Source: an uncultured Vicinamibacterales bacterium (lineage in GTDB: Bacteria > Acidobacteriota > Vicinamibacteria > Vicinamibacterales > UBA8438). From it: a stretch of DNA of 64,000 nt. The notes below the pieces were generated by a model that worked only from the letters and a program-made list of their open reading frames with translations, did not search any database and was not told the origin of the DNA. Of this stretch, positions 24,646 to 33,090 are shown in pieces (the stretch's first letter is position 1; each line of letters starts with the position of its first letter). The DNA is taken from positions 3,310,001 through 3,374,000 of the forward strand of contig OY282382.1 of the NCBI GenBank assembly GCA_958295905.1. The letters are read 5' to 3'. The position numbers and the translations under genes are program-made.

Positions 24646-26315
24646 CATGTCCGTCGGTGTCCCGGCTGTCCGCGGACGCCCCCGCCGGTCTCGGTGCGGC
24701 CCGGCGGTGTGCCGCGGGCGGCCAACTCGGCGCGCAGGACGTGCTTCTGGATCTTGCCGACGGCGGTGCGGGGCAGGGCCGCGCGGAACACCACCTGTTG
24801 CGGCACGCGGAAGCCGGCGAGGCGGCTGCGGCACCACGCGACGACCTCGTCCTCCCGCAGAGCGTCGTCGCCGGGCGCCACGACGGCGAGGATCGCTTCG
24901 TCCCGCATCTCGTCGGGGACCCCGATGACCGCGCAGTCGAACACCCCGGGATGCTCGCGGATCGCCGCCTCGACTTCGCTCGCGGCGACGTTCTCGCCCG
25001 CCCGCTTGATCATGTCCCCGGCCCGGTCCACGAAGTGGTAGTAGCCCTCGGGATCCTGCCGGGCGGTGTCGCCGGTCCACAACCAGCCGTCCCGGAGGGT
25101 CGCCGCGGTCGCCTCCGGGTTCTTGTAGTACCCCTTCATCAGGGTGCGGCCCGGCTCCCCGCGCACGACTATCTGCCCCGCCCCGCTCCGCGCCACCGGC
25201 CGCCCGTCGTCGTCGACGAGGTCCGTCATGTAGCCGGCGGCGGTCAGCCCCATGGACATGTTCCGCCGTCCGCCGTCGATGGGATTCATGATCGGCGGTC
25301 CCATCGTCTCCGTCATGCCCCACAGTTGCAGCAGTTGCGGCCCGAACCGGTCGCGCCAGTCGTCGAGCTGGGCCGGGGTGACGTTCTGCGCGAACAGCAC
25401 CACCCGCAGCGGATTCGACCGGAGCTCGGGACGCCGCGGTTGCGCCAGGAGCATCCGGATGGGAGCCGCGAACAGGCTCGACGCCGTGCACCCGTGGGCG
25501 ATCGCCTGGTCGAAGTAGCGGCTGGCGCTGAAGCGGGTGGTCATCGCCATGCTCGCGCCGGCGACCAGGGTGCTCATCGTCGAGTAGTACTGGGCGTTGC
25601 CGTGGAAGAACGGCAGGACCACGAGATGCCGGTCGCCGCGGGTGAGGCGAATGTGGTTCGCCACCGTCCGTCCCGCGTAGAGGTAGTTGGCGTGGGTGAC
25701 GAGGACTCCCTTCGGCCGCGCCGTCGTGCCCGAGGTGTACAGGATCGCCGCGTCGTCGGCCGGTCCGGGGGTCGGTCCGGGCGGCGGCGTGTCGGCGCGC
25801 GCCGCCGCCAGCCCGGTGAAGCTGGTCGACGGCGACGGCGCGCCGGGTCCGCAGACGAGGACCGACTCGACGTTCGGGCACCGCCCGGCGACCGCCTCGG
25901 CCGTCTCCAGATACGGTGCCTGCGTGAAGATCAGGCGGCTGTCGGAATGGCCCGCCAGGTACTTCAGCTCGGCCGCCGACGAGGCGGTGTTGACGGGCAC
26001 GACGACCGCGCCGATCACGGCCGCGCCGAACCACAGGTCGAGGAACTCCGGACAGTTCCCGAGCAGCAGCGTCACCCGGTCGCCGCGGCCGATCCCGAGG
26101 TCTCGGAGGAGGCGGGCGGTCCGGTTGACGTCGCCGGCGAACTCGCCGTACGTGCGCGCCGACACGCCGCCCTCGAGGTCGTCGAAGATGACGAACGGGG
26201 CGTCCGGGGTGGTCCGGGCGCGCTCGGCCACGAGGTCGCGCAGCGTCGAGGCGCCGGTGCCGGCATCTCGACCCGGCCGGAATGGTGGTTCGGCGGATGT
26301 GAGCTTCAGCGGCAT
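24645..26315 (-). CDS. AMP-dependent acyl-CoA synthetase/ligase
   Basis: ANL-superfamily enzyme of 556 residues that would activate a carboxylic acid to its acyl-AMP and then CoA thioester. Motifs: ILYTSGTTARPKGV (P-loop A3), LWGMTETMGP (A5), WLWTGDTARQDPEGYYHFVD (A7) and RTAVGKIQKHVLR with the catalytic Lys (A10). Overall resemblance is to CaiC/crotonobetaine-type ligases; substrate unknown. ATG 26315. It is monocistronic as far as visible. Confidence 0.9.
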   Translation of the reverse strand: MPLKLTSAEPPFRPGRDAGTGASTLRDLVAERARTTPDAPFVIFDDLEGGVSARTYGEFAGDVNRTARLLRDLGIGRGDRVTLLLGNCPEFLDLWFGAAVIGAVVVPVNTASSAAELKYLAGHSDSRLIFTQAPYLETAEAVAGRCPNVESVLVCGPGAPSPSTSFTGLAAARADTPPPGPTPGPADDAAILYTSGTTARPKGVLVTHANYLYAGRTVANHIRLTRGDRHLVVLPFFHGNAQYYSTMSTLVAGASMAMTTRFSASRYFDQAIAHGCTASSLFAAPIRMLLAQPRRPELRSNPLRVVLFAQNVTPAQLDDWRDRFGPQLLQLWGMTETMGPPIMNPIDGGRRNMSMGLTAAGYMTDLVDDDGRPVARSGAGQIVVRGEPGRTLMKGYYKNPEATAATLRDGWLWTGDTARQDPEGYYHFVDRAGDMIKRAGENVAASEVEAAIREHPGVFDCAVIGVPDEMRDEAILAVVAPGDDALREDEVVAWCRSRLAGFRVPQQVVFRAALPRTAVGKIQKHVLRAELAARGTPPGRTETGGGVRGQPGHRRT

Positions 26316-26691
26316 GTTCGTCGCGGCTCGGAGCGCCCGCCGGTTCCGCGCCGCCCCGGATGGTGCCGGTTCATCTTGACGTACTTCCGCAACCTCTGCG
26401 GGCCGGCGTCGGCCGCGGGTATGGATGGCGTCGGCTTCGTTCCAGGCCAGGCCCCGGACTTGCCCGGGAGACGTCGGCCGCGGATATGGAGCCCCATGGC
26501 GTCGGCCGTGATGCCTGACGCCCCCGGAATACGGTTCACGTCCGCCGGGTCCGGGCCAGGGTCGGGGGTGATCGGATGCCCGCCTGGAACGGCCGACAGC
26601 CGTCGTGCCATCGACAGGATGCCCGCTGCACCCATTCTCGCACCGAACCTCCTCCGGCGCCGGTCAATGAGTTCCGGTTCGTCGGCAGGAC
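26316..26691. other. Intergenic stretch without recognisable gene
   Basis: Long GC-rich frames occur on both strands but carry no domain I recognise. A minus-strand frame contains the block RLRKYVKMNRHHPGRRG, which could be a remnant of an unknown gene; I cannot support it as a CDS. Confidence 0.4.
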
Positions 26692-26921
26692 CATCCCACG
26701 CTCCGCCACCGCCGTGCGCAGGCGGAATCGTGGCGGTCCTGGGGCTCCGGACGTGCGGAATCGTGGGGCTCACGCGGCGCCGGCCGGTCGGCAAGACGGT
26801 GGCGACGTCTTAGCGGCCGCGAACCCCATGTCGCGCGTGCGCACGCGGCGCCGGCCGGTCGGCAAGACGGTGGCGACCCCTCGAATCGGGGCGGGCCGTC
26901 ACGCGCAGTCAGCGTGGGATG
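26692..26921. mobile_element. Element C copy 2, interrupted by a 36-35-36 bp duplication
   Basis: Ends CATCCCACGCT and AGCGTGGGATG as in the other copies, but 230 bp long instead of 161-162. The excess is explained by an identical 36-bp segment at 26771-26806 and 26842-26877 around a unique 35-bp spacer (26807-26841). All four other element C copies have this segment once, so they show the pre-insertion state. Confidence 0.9.
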
Positions 26922-27439
26922 CCCCTGGTTCGTCGGCAGATCAGATAGGCGGCGGAGGCTCCAAGCGCTGCCTTGAGCATCTCGAGGCTGGTGTAGGCGG
27001 CGTGCAGGATCCCGAAGGTGGCGAGGCTTGGCGGCGGGGGATCGCGCGGGAGGAAGTCGAGGCCGCGTCCGATCGAGATGATCGGCGGCGTGATGACCAC
27101 GGTCAGGGCCAGGGCGATCGCGAGCATCGCGCCGACGAGCCACCGGAGTCGGCGCTCGCCGGCCGGGCCGAGGACCAGCCAGAGGGTGACGCCGCCGAGC
27201 GGGATCTGGAAGAGGTTCCAGGACTGAAAGAACAGGCGGTTGAGCTCGGAGGACAGGTACCGGAGCAGATCGCGGGCAGCCGGCGCCCCGAGCTGGTCCA
27301 CGCCGTCGGCGAACGACGGATGCCCGCCTGCGGCGAGCAGGCGGTCGATGGTATGGAAGTTCTGGGTCGCCGCCACGCTGATGCAGACGGTGCCCATGAC
27401 CCAGATCCCGAGGCAGAACGTCGCCGCACGAGACTTCAT
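26909..27439 (-). CDS. Small four-helix membrane protein, unknown function
   Basis: 176 residues with hydrophobic segments at about 8-25, 72-92, 99-120 and 140-165, and a polar loop with FHTIDRLLAAGGHPSFADGV. The length and layout resemble DUF4149-like integral membrane proteins, but I am not certain of the family. ATG 27439 begins MKSRAATFCLGIW, a good membrane-insertion start. Its 3' end lies inside the right end of element C copy 2, so the last residues are element-encoded. Confidence 0.6.
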   Translation of the reverse strand: MKSRAATFCLGIWVMGTVCISVAATQNFHTIDRLLAAGGHPSFADGVDQLGAPAARDLLRYLSSELNRLFFQSWNLFQIPLGGVTLWLVLGPAGERRLRWLVGAMLAIALALTVVITPPIISIGRGLDFLPRDPPPPSLATFGILHAAYTSLEMLKAALGASAAYLICRRTRGIPR

Positions 27440-27598
27440 GGCGCGACTCCCTTTTGCTGCGCCGGTTCCGGCGTGACGGCCGCGCGCGCCCGCCGCGTCC
27501 ACGCTGCGCGGCGTCTTCCCCGGCCGCCGTCCCCGTTGAACTTGCGAAACAAGTGTCTTCTTGGATCAACCGAGCAAGCAGGACGAATGTCAACAGCG

Positions 27599-27604
27599 TA
27601 TAAT
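27599..27604 (+). promoter_or_regulatory. Putative -10 element (TATAAT) upstream of CBS-kor operon
   Basis: TATAAT on the plus strand about 265 nt before the CBS gene start at 27869. No clear -35 was found. It is the best promoter-like sequence in the 430-bp gap, which holds no convincing gene. Confidence 0.35.
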
Positions 27605-27868
27605 ACTTCCGCGTGGGCGATGACGGTGCGGCCGACCCGCGGATGTCGGTTCCGGACCTGGAACACCCGCCGTTACAGGTTCACGGCAGACAATCCGACA
27701 AGACTGGCAAGATGAGGCATTTGCGCGCGCGGAGTCTGTCGGCCGCGGATGGTTCGCAGGCGCGCGGGTCACGCTGCGCGGCCGGTCGGGATCGGCCGGA
27801 GGGCCGGAGCGGTAGGGCGTCCTCCAGCGCGGCCATGCGTGGCGTCGGATAGAGCCGAGTCGGTATCC

Positions 27869-28333
27869 ATGGGTTCCCGCCTGAGTCTGAACACCGAGAC
27901 CCTTCAACAGGTCGTCACGCTCGATCCGATCTGTCTCGATCCGCGCACCCCGGTGCGGGAGGCGTTCGAGCGGATGAAGGAGCAGCAGCGCGGCGCCGTG
28001 CTGATCTGCCGGGAGGGCAGGCTGACAGGCATCTTCACGGAACGCGATGCGTTGGCGCTGATGGCCGATGCCGTCGACCTGAGTCTGCCGATCGAGCGGG
28101 TGATGACCCCCGATCCGGTGGCTCTGTCCGAGCGCGATACGGTCGGCGCGGCCATCACCAGGATGGCGCAGGGCGGATACCGCCGGTTGCCGATCGTCGA
28201 CGCCGACGGCCGGCCCGTCGGGTTCGTCAAGGTCGGCAGCATCCTGCATTTTCTCGTCGATCACTTTCCCGCGACGGTGTACAACCTGCCGCCGGCGCCC
28301 CACCATTCGACGGTGGCACGCGAGGGTGCCTAG
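27869..28333 (+). CDS. CBS-domain pair protein
   Basis: 154 residues comprising two CBS domains. The first includes LDPRTPVREAFERMKEQQRG and GRLTGIFTERDALALMAD; the second includes VMTPDPVALSERDTVGAAIT and YRRLPIVDADGRPVGFVKVG. CBS pairs bind adenine nucleotides or SAM and act as regulatory modules. Located 36 bp upstream of the 2-oxoacid:ferredoxin oxidoreductase genes, with another CBS protein after them, so it probably senses energy status for that enzyme. ATG 27869 chosen; the longer upstream frame is not conserved-looking. Confidence 0.85.
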   Translation: MGSRLSLNTETLQQVVTLDPICLDPRTPVREAFERMKEQQRGAVLICREGRLTGIFTERDALALMADAVDLSLPIERVMTPDPVALSERDTVGAAITRMAQGGYRRLPIVDADGRPVGFVKVGSILHFLVDHFPATVYNLPPAPHHSTVAREGA

Positions 28334-28369
28334 GAACCTCCCCCAAGGACAACTGCGAGTATCAAGAGA

Positions 28370-30274
28370 ATGACGCGCGAGTCGACTGCAGCGGTGTCAA
28401 CCGAAGCGCCCCCGGTCTCCCCGGGTCTGCCGGCCTCCACGAAGGAGACCATCCGGCTCGACGGAGCCACGGTTCGGCTGGCCGGCGACTCCGGCGACGG
28501 CATGCAGGTGGTGGGCGGCCAGTTCACCAATACGTCGGCGCTGCACGGCAACGACGTCGCCACGTTCCCCGACTTTCCCGCCGAGATTCGCGCGCCCCGC
28601 GGCACCCTGGCCGGGGTCAGCGGATACCAGGTGCAGTTCGCCTCGCGCGACATCTTCACGCCGGGCGACACGTTGCAGGCGCTGGTCGCCATGAACCCGG
28701 CCGCCCTCGTCACCAATGTCGGGGACCTCGAGAAGGGCGGGATCCTGATCGTCAACGACGAGAGCTTCAAGGCGAAGGACCTGAAGCTGGCCCGGCTCGA
28801 GACCAATCCTCTCGAGGACGGAACCGTCGACGACTACCGCGTGATCAAGGTTCGTCTCGACACCCTCAACCGAGAGGCGGTCCGGGAGGTCGAGGGCCTG
28901 AGCTCGAAGCTGCAGGATCGCTGCAAGAACTTCTTCGCCCTGGGGTTGATCTACTGGCTGTTCGGGCGCGGGATCGAGCCGACCCTGCGGTTCGTCCGGG
29001 AGAAGTTCGGCAACAAGCCGGAGGTCGCGGCGGCCAACGAGAAGGCGTTGCGCGCCGGCTGGTACTACGGGGAGACGACGGAGGCGTTCGACCACAGCTA
29101 CCAGGTCGAGCCGGCCCGGCTCGCCCCCGGGACGTATCGGAACGTCATTGGCAACCAGGCCCTGGCCTGGGGACTGGTCACCGCGGCCAAGCTGAGCGGC
29201 AAGGAGCTGTACATCGGTTCGTATCCGATCACCCCGGCGAGCCCGGTCCTCGAGGAGCTGAGCGCCCTGAAGCACTTCGGCGTGCGCACGGTGCAGGCCG
29301 AGGACGAGATCGCCGCCATATGCTCGGCCATCGGCGCGGCTTTCGGGGGCGCGATGGCGGTCACCAGCTCGAGCGGTCCGGGCATCGCGCTGAAGGGCGA
29401 GGCGATGGGGCTGGGCATGATCCTCGAGCTGCCCATGCTCGTCATCAACATCCAGCGGGGCGGTCCCAGCACCGGCCTGCCCACGAAGACCGAGCAGTCG
29501 GACCTGTTGCAGGCGATGTTCGGCCGCAACGGCGAGTCGCCGCTCCCGATCATCGCGGCGCGCAGCCCGAGCGACTGCTTCGAGGTGGCGCTGGAAGCGT
29601 GGCGCATCGCCACCCGCTTCATGACCCCGGTCATTCTGTTGTCCGACGGGTACATCGCCAACGGCTCCGAGCCGTGGGAGATCCCGAACATGGACGACCT
29701 GCCGCGCATTTCGGTGGAGCACCCCGCCCCGCAGGCCAACGGCAAGCCGTTCCTGCCGTACGAGCGGAACGAGCGGCTGGCCCGCCCCTGGGCCCTCCCG
29801 GGGACCCCCGGCATGATGCACCGGGTGGGCGGTCTGGAGAAGGAAGACGTCACCGGCAACGTCAGCTACGATCCCGAGAACCACCAGCACATGACCAACG
29901 TCCGCGCCGAGCGGGTGGCCCGCATCGCGGACGACATCCCGTTGCAGGCGGTGGATGGGCCGCCGCGGGGGAAGCTGCTGGTGCTGAGCTGGGGGGGGAC
30001 GTTCGGCGCCTGCACGAGCGCCGTGGAGGAGTGCCGGGCCGGCGGGCTCTCGGTAGCCCACGCCCACCTGCGTTATCTGAACCCGTTTCCCGCCAATCTC
30101 GGCGAGGTGCTCGCCGCCTACGATCGGATTCTCGTGCCGGAGCTGAACACGGGGCAGCTCCGCATGCTGGTGCAGTCGCGCTTCCTTCGGGAATGCGTGG
30201 GGTTGAACAAGGTCAAGGGCAAGCCGTTCACGGTGTCCGATGTCGTATTCAAGACTAGAGAGCTGGTGGCGTAG
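28370..30274 (+). CDS. korA: 2-oxoacid:ferredoxin oxidoreductase, fused gamma-alpha subunit
   Basis: 634 residues. The N-terminal gamma domain (about 25-210) has VRLAGDSGDGMQVVGGQFTN. The alpha domain starts near 260 with IGSYPITPASPVLEELS, the Y-P-I-T-P motif, followed by VTSSSGPGIALKGEAMGLG and NIQRGGPSTGLPTKTEQSD. With KorB this oxidises 2-oxoglutarate (or another 2-oxoacid) to the acyl-CoA and reduces ferredoxin, and can run in reverse for CO2 fixation. It contains no ferredoxin domain. ATG 28370 with a weak AAGAGA upstream. Substrate preference is inferred from the family. Confidence 0.9.
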   Translation: MTRESTAAVSTEAPPVSPGLPASTKETIRLDGATVRLAGDSGDGMQVVGGQFTNTSALHGNDVATFPDFPAEIRAPRGTLAGVSGYQVQFASRDIFTPGDTLQALVAMNPAALVTNVGDLEKGGILIVNDESFKAKDLKLARLETNPLEDGTVDDYRVIKVRLDTLNREAVREVEGLSSKLQDRCKNFFALGLIYWLFGRGIEPTLRFVREKFGNKPEVAAANEKALRAGWYYGETTEAFDHSYQVEPARLAPGTYRNVIGNQALAWGLVTAAKLSGKELYIGSYPITPASPVLEELSALKHFGVRTVQAEDEIAAICSAIGAAFGGAMAVTSSSGPGIALKGEAMGLGMILELPMLVINIQRGGPSTGLPTKTEQSDLLQAMFGRNGESPLPIIAARSPSDCFEVALEAWRIATRFMTPVILLSDGYIANGSEPWEIPNMDDLPRISVEHPAPQANGKPFLPYERNERLARPWALPGTPGMMHRVGGLEKEDVTGNVSYDPENHQHMTNVRAERVARIADDIPLQAVDGPPRGKLLVLSWGGTFGACTSAVEECRAGGLSVAHAHLRYLNPFPANLGEVLAAYDRILVPELNTGQLRMLVQSRFLRECVGLNKVKGKPFTVSDVVFKTRELVA

Positions 30275-31535
30275 GGTTGCCCTCGGGCAGCAGGAGACGG
30301 AAGCTGACGGCGACGCGCCGGTCGCGCTGGCCGAGCCGCCGGACACGGCAGCTCGCGGCCCGGCGCCGGTCGCGCTGGCCGAGCCGCCGCCGGGCAACGG
30401 CGGGGGCGCCGCGGCAGGCCACCCGGGCCGAGACGGCGCCGCCGCGCTGGCCGAGCCGCCGCCGGGCAACGGCGGGGGGCGGCCGGTCGAGGCGGACGTG
30501 GCGGCGGAGGCCGCCGCGCCGGTGAAGTTGCCGGTGTTGAAGGCGGCCGACTTCGCCAGCGACCAGGACGTGCGGTGGTGTCCCGGATGCGGGGACTACG
30601 CCATTCTCGCGCAGATGAAGAAGATGCTGCCGTCGCTCGGCGTGCCGCGCGAGAACATCGTCTTCATCTCCGGAATCGGGTGCTCGAGCCGGTTTCCGTA
30701 CTACATGAACACCTACGGCATCCACAGCATCCACGGCCGGGCGCCGGCTTTCGCGACCGGGCTCAAGGCGGCGCGGCCGGATCTGATGGTGTGGGTCATC
30801 ACCGGCGACGGGGACGGGCTGAGCATCGGCGGCAATCACCTCATGCACGCCATCCGCCGCAACCTGGACGTCAACATCGTGCTCTTCAACAACCGCATCT
30901 ACGGTTTGACGAAGGGCCAGTACTCGCCGACGTCGCCGCTCGGCAAGAAGACCAAGACGTCGCCGATGGGGGCCATCGACAACCCCCTGCACCCTCTGTC
31001 CATCGCCATCGGCTGCGAGGCCACGTTCGTGGCGCGCTCCATCGACACGCACATCAAGCACCTCGAGAAAGTGTTGCGGCGCGCCGCCGAGCACCGGGGC
31101 ACCGCCTTCGTCGAGGTCTATCAGAACTGCAACGTGTTCAACGACAACGCCTGGCAATACGCCAGCGACCGCCGGACCAAGTCCGAGCACACCATCGAGC
31201 TCGAGCACGGGGCGCCGCTGGTCTTCGGCCACGACCGGCAGAAGGGCATCCGCCTCAACGGTCTCGAGCCCGAGGTGGTCGCGCTGGGGAACGGCACGAC
31301 CGAGGCCGGCCTGCTGGTGCACGACGAGAAGGCGTCCGAGCCGAGTCTGGCCTATCTGCTGAGCCGGCTCCGCCACGAAGACGGGTTCCCGGAGCCGATC
31401 GGCGTGTTCCGGGCCATCGACGCGCCGCGGTATGAAGAGGAGCTGGCGGCGCAGGTGGCGTCCGCCCGCGCGCGCTCGGGCGGGGGGGATCTGAACGCGC
31501 TCTTCAACTCGGGCGAGACCTGGACGGTTTCATGA
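30240..31535 (+). CDS. korB: 2-oxoacid:ferredoxin oxidoreductase, beta subunit
   Basis: Thiamine diphosphate and 4Fe-4S subunit. The cluster cysteines are visible in RWCPGCGDYAI, FISGIGCSSRFP and VYQNCNVFND; the TPP site is VITGDGDGLSIGGNHLMHA with NNRIYGLTKGQYSP. The frame from ATG 30240 overlaps korA by 35 bp and has a ~86-residue N-terminal extension of repeats (PVALAEPP and ALAEPPPGNGGG units). GTG 30498 gives a 345-residue protein of usual family length and may be the true start. Partner of KorA; last bases overlap the zinc-ribbon CBS gene by 4 bp. Confidence 0.9.
   Translation: MSYSRLESWWRRVALGQQETEADGDAPVALAEPPDTAARGPAPVALAEPPPGNGGGAAAGHPGRDGAAALAEPPPGNGGGRPVEADVAAEAAAPVKLPVLKAADFASDQDVRWCPGCGDYAILAQMKKMLPSLGVPRENIVFISGIGCSSRFPYYMNTYGIHSIHGRAPAFATGLKAARPDLMVWVITGDGDGLSIGGNHLMHAIRRNLDVNIVLFNNRIYGLTKGQYSPTSPLGKKTKTSPMGAIDNPLHPLSIAIGCEATFVARSIDTHIKHLEKVLRRAAEHRGTAFVEVYQNCNVFNDNAWQYASDRRTKSEHTIELEHGAPLVFGHDRQKGIRLNGLEPEVVALGNGTTEAGLLVHDEKASEPSLAYLLSRLRHEDGFPEPIGVFRAIDAPRYEEELAAQVASARARSGGGDLNALFNSGETWTVS
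30315..30478. repeat. In-frame direct repeats at the korB 5' end, incl. 36-36-36 bp unit
   Basis: An identical 36-bp segment at 30371-30406 and 30443-30478 is separated by 36 bp (period 72, in frame). A 27-bp part of the same segment also occurs at 30315-30341 (period 48). If translated these give ALAEPP repeats in the KorB extension; if korB starts at GTG 30498 they are non-coding. Confidence 0.85.
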
Positions 31536-32056
31536 TCTGCCCCTGCTGCGGGGCCGACAATCTCGACGGGGTGGACGACTGCGCCGAGTGCGGCCAATCG
31601 CTGAGCGACGCGCACCTGCCGGATCCCCCGACCGTCGTCGAGCAGAGCCTGCTGGCGGACCACGTGCCGGTTCTCGCCCCGCAGACCCCGGTGGTGGTGG
31701 CGGCCGACACGCCGGTCCGCGACGTGCTGCGGGCGATGGTGGACGCCGGCACCGGCTGCGTGGTGGTCGCCGACGGCAACCGTCCGGTCGGCGTCTTCAG
31801 CGAGCGTGACGCGCTCGTGAGACTGAACACCGAGGCCCCCGCGCTGGGCGGCCGCCCGGTGTCCGGTTTCATGACCGCCCCGCCCGAGACGCTGGAGCCG
31901 GATGCCAAGGTCGCGTTCGCCGTGCAGCGCATGGCCGTGGGCGGCTACCGGCACATCCCCATCGTCGGCGCTGGCGGAGAGCTGGCGGGAATCGTCTCGG
32001 TCCGCGACATCCTCCGCTATCTGGCCGAGAAGATGGGCGGGGGACCGGCGGCGTAA
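31532..32056 (+). CDS. Zinc-ribbon plus CBS-pair protein
   Basis: 174 residues. The N-terminus MICPCCGADNLDGVDDCAEC is a four-cysteine zinc ribbon (C-x2-C ... C-x2-C). It is followed by two CBS domains: AADTPVRDVLRAMVDAGTGC with GVFSERDALVRL, and FMTAPPETLEPDAKVAFAVQ with GYRHIPIVGAGGELAGIVSV. Its start overlaps korB (ATGA), so it belongs to the kor operon. Likely a nucleotide-sensing accessory protein for the KorAB enzyme. Confidence 0.85.
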   Translation: MICPCCGADNLDGVDDCAECGQSLSDAHLPDPPTVVEQSLLADHVPVLAPQTPVVVAADTPVRDVLRAMVDAGTGCVVVADGNRPVGVFSERDALVRLNTEAPALGGRPVSGFMTAPPETLEPDAKVAFAVQRMAVGGYRHIPIVGAGGELAGIVSVRDILRYLAEKMGGGPAA

Positions 32057-32115
32057 CGCGCAGGTTCTGAAGGGTCGGCCCGGCGGCGGACGGGGCCGCC
32101 GGCGGGATTTCGGGG

Positions 32116-32187
32116 CCGGGAGCCGGCGCCGCAGAACGGCGCGGGTTCCCGGAGGGCGGATTGGGCGGCGATTCGGGCCGCAGGCGA
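32116..32187. repeat. Double stem-loop repeat, copy 1 (copy 2 at 59992-60060)
   Basis: The outer arm CCGGGAG pairs with TTCCCGG and the inner arm GCGCCG pairs with CGGCGC. It is followed by a tail containing TTGGGCGGCGATTCGGGCCG. Copy 2 has the same two-stem layout with compensating changes in the outer stem. Located just after the kor operon. It may be a transposon-end relic (related to element B ends) or an RNA hairpin; no T-tract follows, so it is not a classical terminator. Confidence 0.6.
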
Positions 32188-32218
32188 CGATTCCCGGGCC
32201 AGCCGGGAGGAGGCCGGC

Positions 32219-32593
32219 ATGGTGGCAGGATGGTTCGCGGCAGGCGCCGGGCTGGCCGGGCTGGGGGTCCTCCTCGGGGCGTTCGGGGCCCACGGGTTGC
32301 GCGAGCGCATCACGCCCGACCTGCTGGCCGTCTACGACACCGGCATCCGCTATCACCTGATTCACGCGCTGGGGCTGCTGGCCGTTTCCTGGGCCGCCGA
32401 GCGCTGGTCCAACGCCTGGGTCGGCGCGGCCGGCTGGCTCTTCGTGGCCGGCATCGTCGTCTTCTCCGGCAGCCTCTACCTGCTCGCGGTCACCGGCGCC
32501 CGCTGGCTCGGCGCCGTCACTCCCATCGGCGGTCTCTGCTTCCTCATCGGCTGGGCGGCCCTCACCGTGGGCGTCCTGCGCGCCGGCGGCTGA
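32219..32593 (+). CDS. DUF423-family membrane protein
   Basis: 124 residues with four membrane helices (about 4-24, 42-60, 66-88, 98-120). The LLGAFGAHGLRERITPDLLA block followed by VYDTGIRYHLIHALGLL is the DUF423 (YgdD) signature. Function unknown; a small inner-membrane protein. ATG 32219 is preceded by GGGAGGAGG, a strong ribosome site. Confidence 0.9.
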   Translation: MVAGWFAAGAGLAGLGVLLGAFGAHGLRERITPDLLAVYDTGIRYHLIHALGLLAVSWAAERWSNAWVGAAGWLFVAGIVVFSGSLYLLAVTGARWLGAVTPIGGLCFLIGWAALTVGVLRAGG

Positions 32594-32692
32594 CGGCGCG
32601 GGTCTGGCGCGCGGCTCTCTGTGAAACGGCAACGCCGCCCCGGCCCGCCAGCTCGTCCGTGTCGATGACGTCGGATGGCTGCCCTGTTGATT

Positions 32693-33090
32693 TCAGCCGC
32701 GTCCCACGTTTCGCGACCGCAGCGGAGCGATCCGAGCTATCCGGTCGAAGTCGCGGTCGCGATGGAGCAGCGTGAGGTCGTTTCTCACCGCGCAGACGGC
32801 GATCAGACGGTCGCCGCTCGACCGCACCGTGAGCCCCGTCCGCCGGGCCACTCGGTACAGGTCGACTGCATCCTCGAACGCGGCCCTTCCCAGCGGCGCC
32901 TCGACGATCGGAAGCGCCCGCATGGCGTCCCGCGCAACGCGGAACGCGCGGTCGTCGCGGAATCCTGGAGCACCTCCTGCGCGACGGGCAGGCAGGTGAC
33001 GATCTCGTCAGGGTCGACCAGCGACCGAAGATCGATTCTCGGCGGCCGATGGAACACGTCGATCCAGACCGACGTGTCAACCAGATACAC
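32693..33090 (-). pseudogene. VapC-type PIN toxin broken by a one-base frameshift
   Basis: The frame from GTG 33090 reads VYLVDTSVWIDVFHRPPR ... VAQEVLQ and then leaves the family. Shifting frame at about 32965 restores GFRDDRAFRVARDAMRALPI and VRSSGDRLIAVCAVRNDLTL, then LHRDRDFDRIARIAPL to a stop at 32693. All PIN acidic residues are present across the two frames, so one base appears to be missing near 32965. Either the gene is inactive or the assembly has an error. It overlaps the intact antitoxin by 14 bp. Confidence 0.8.

Noticed and set aside
26306-26794. A minus-strand protein starting inside element C
   Set aside because: Its first part is element C sequence that yields the same peptide at several loci, and the rest has no recognisable domain.
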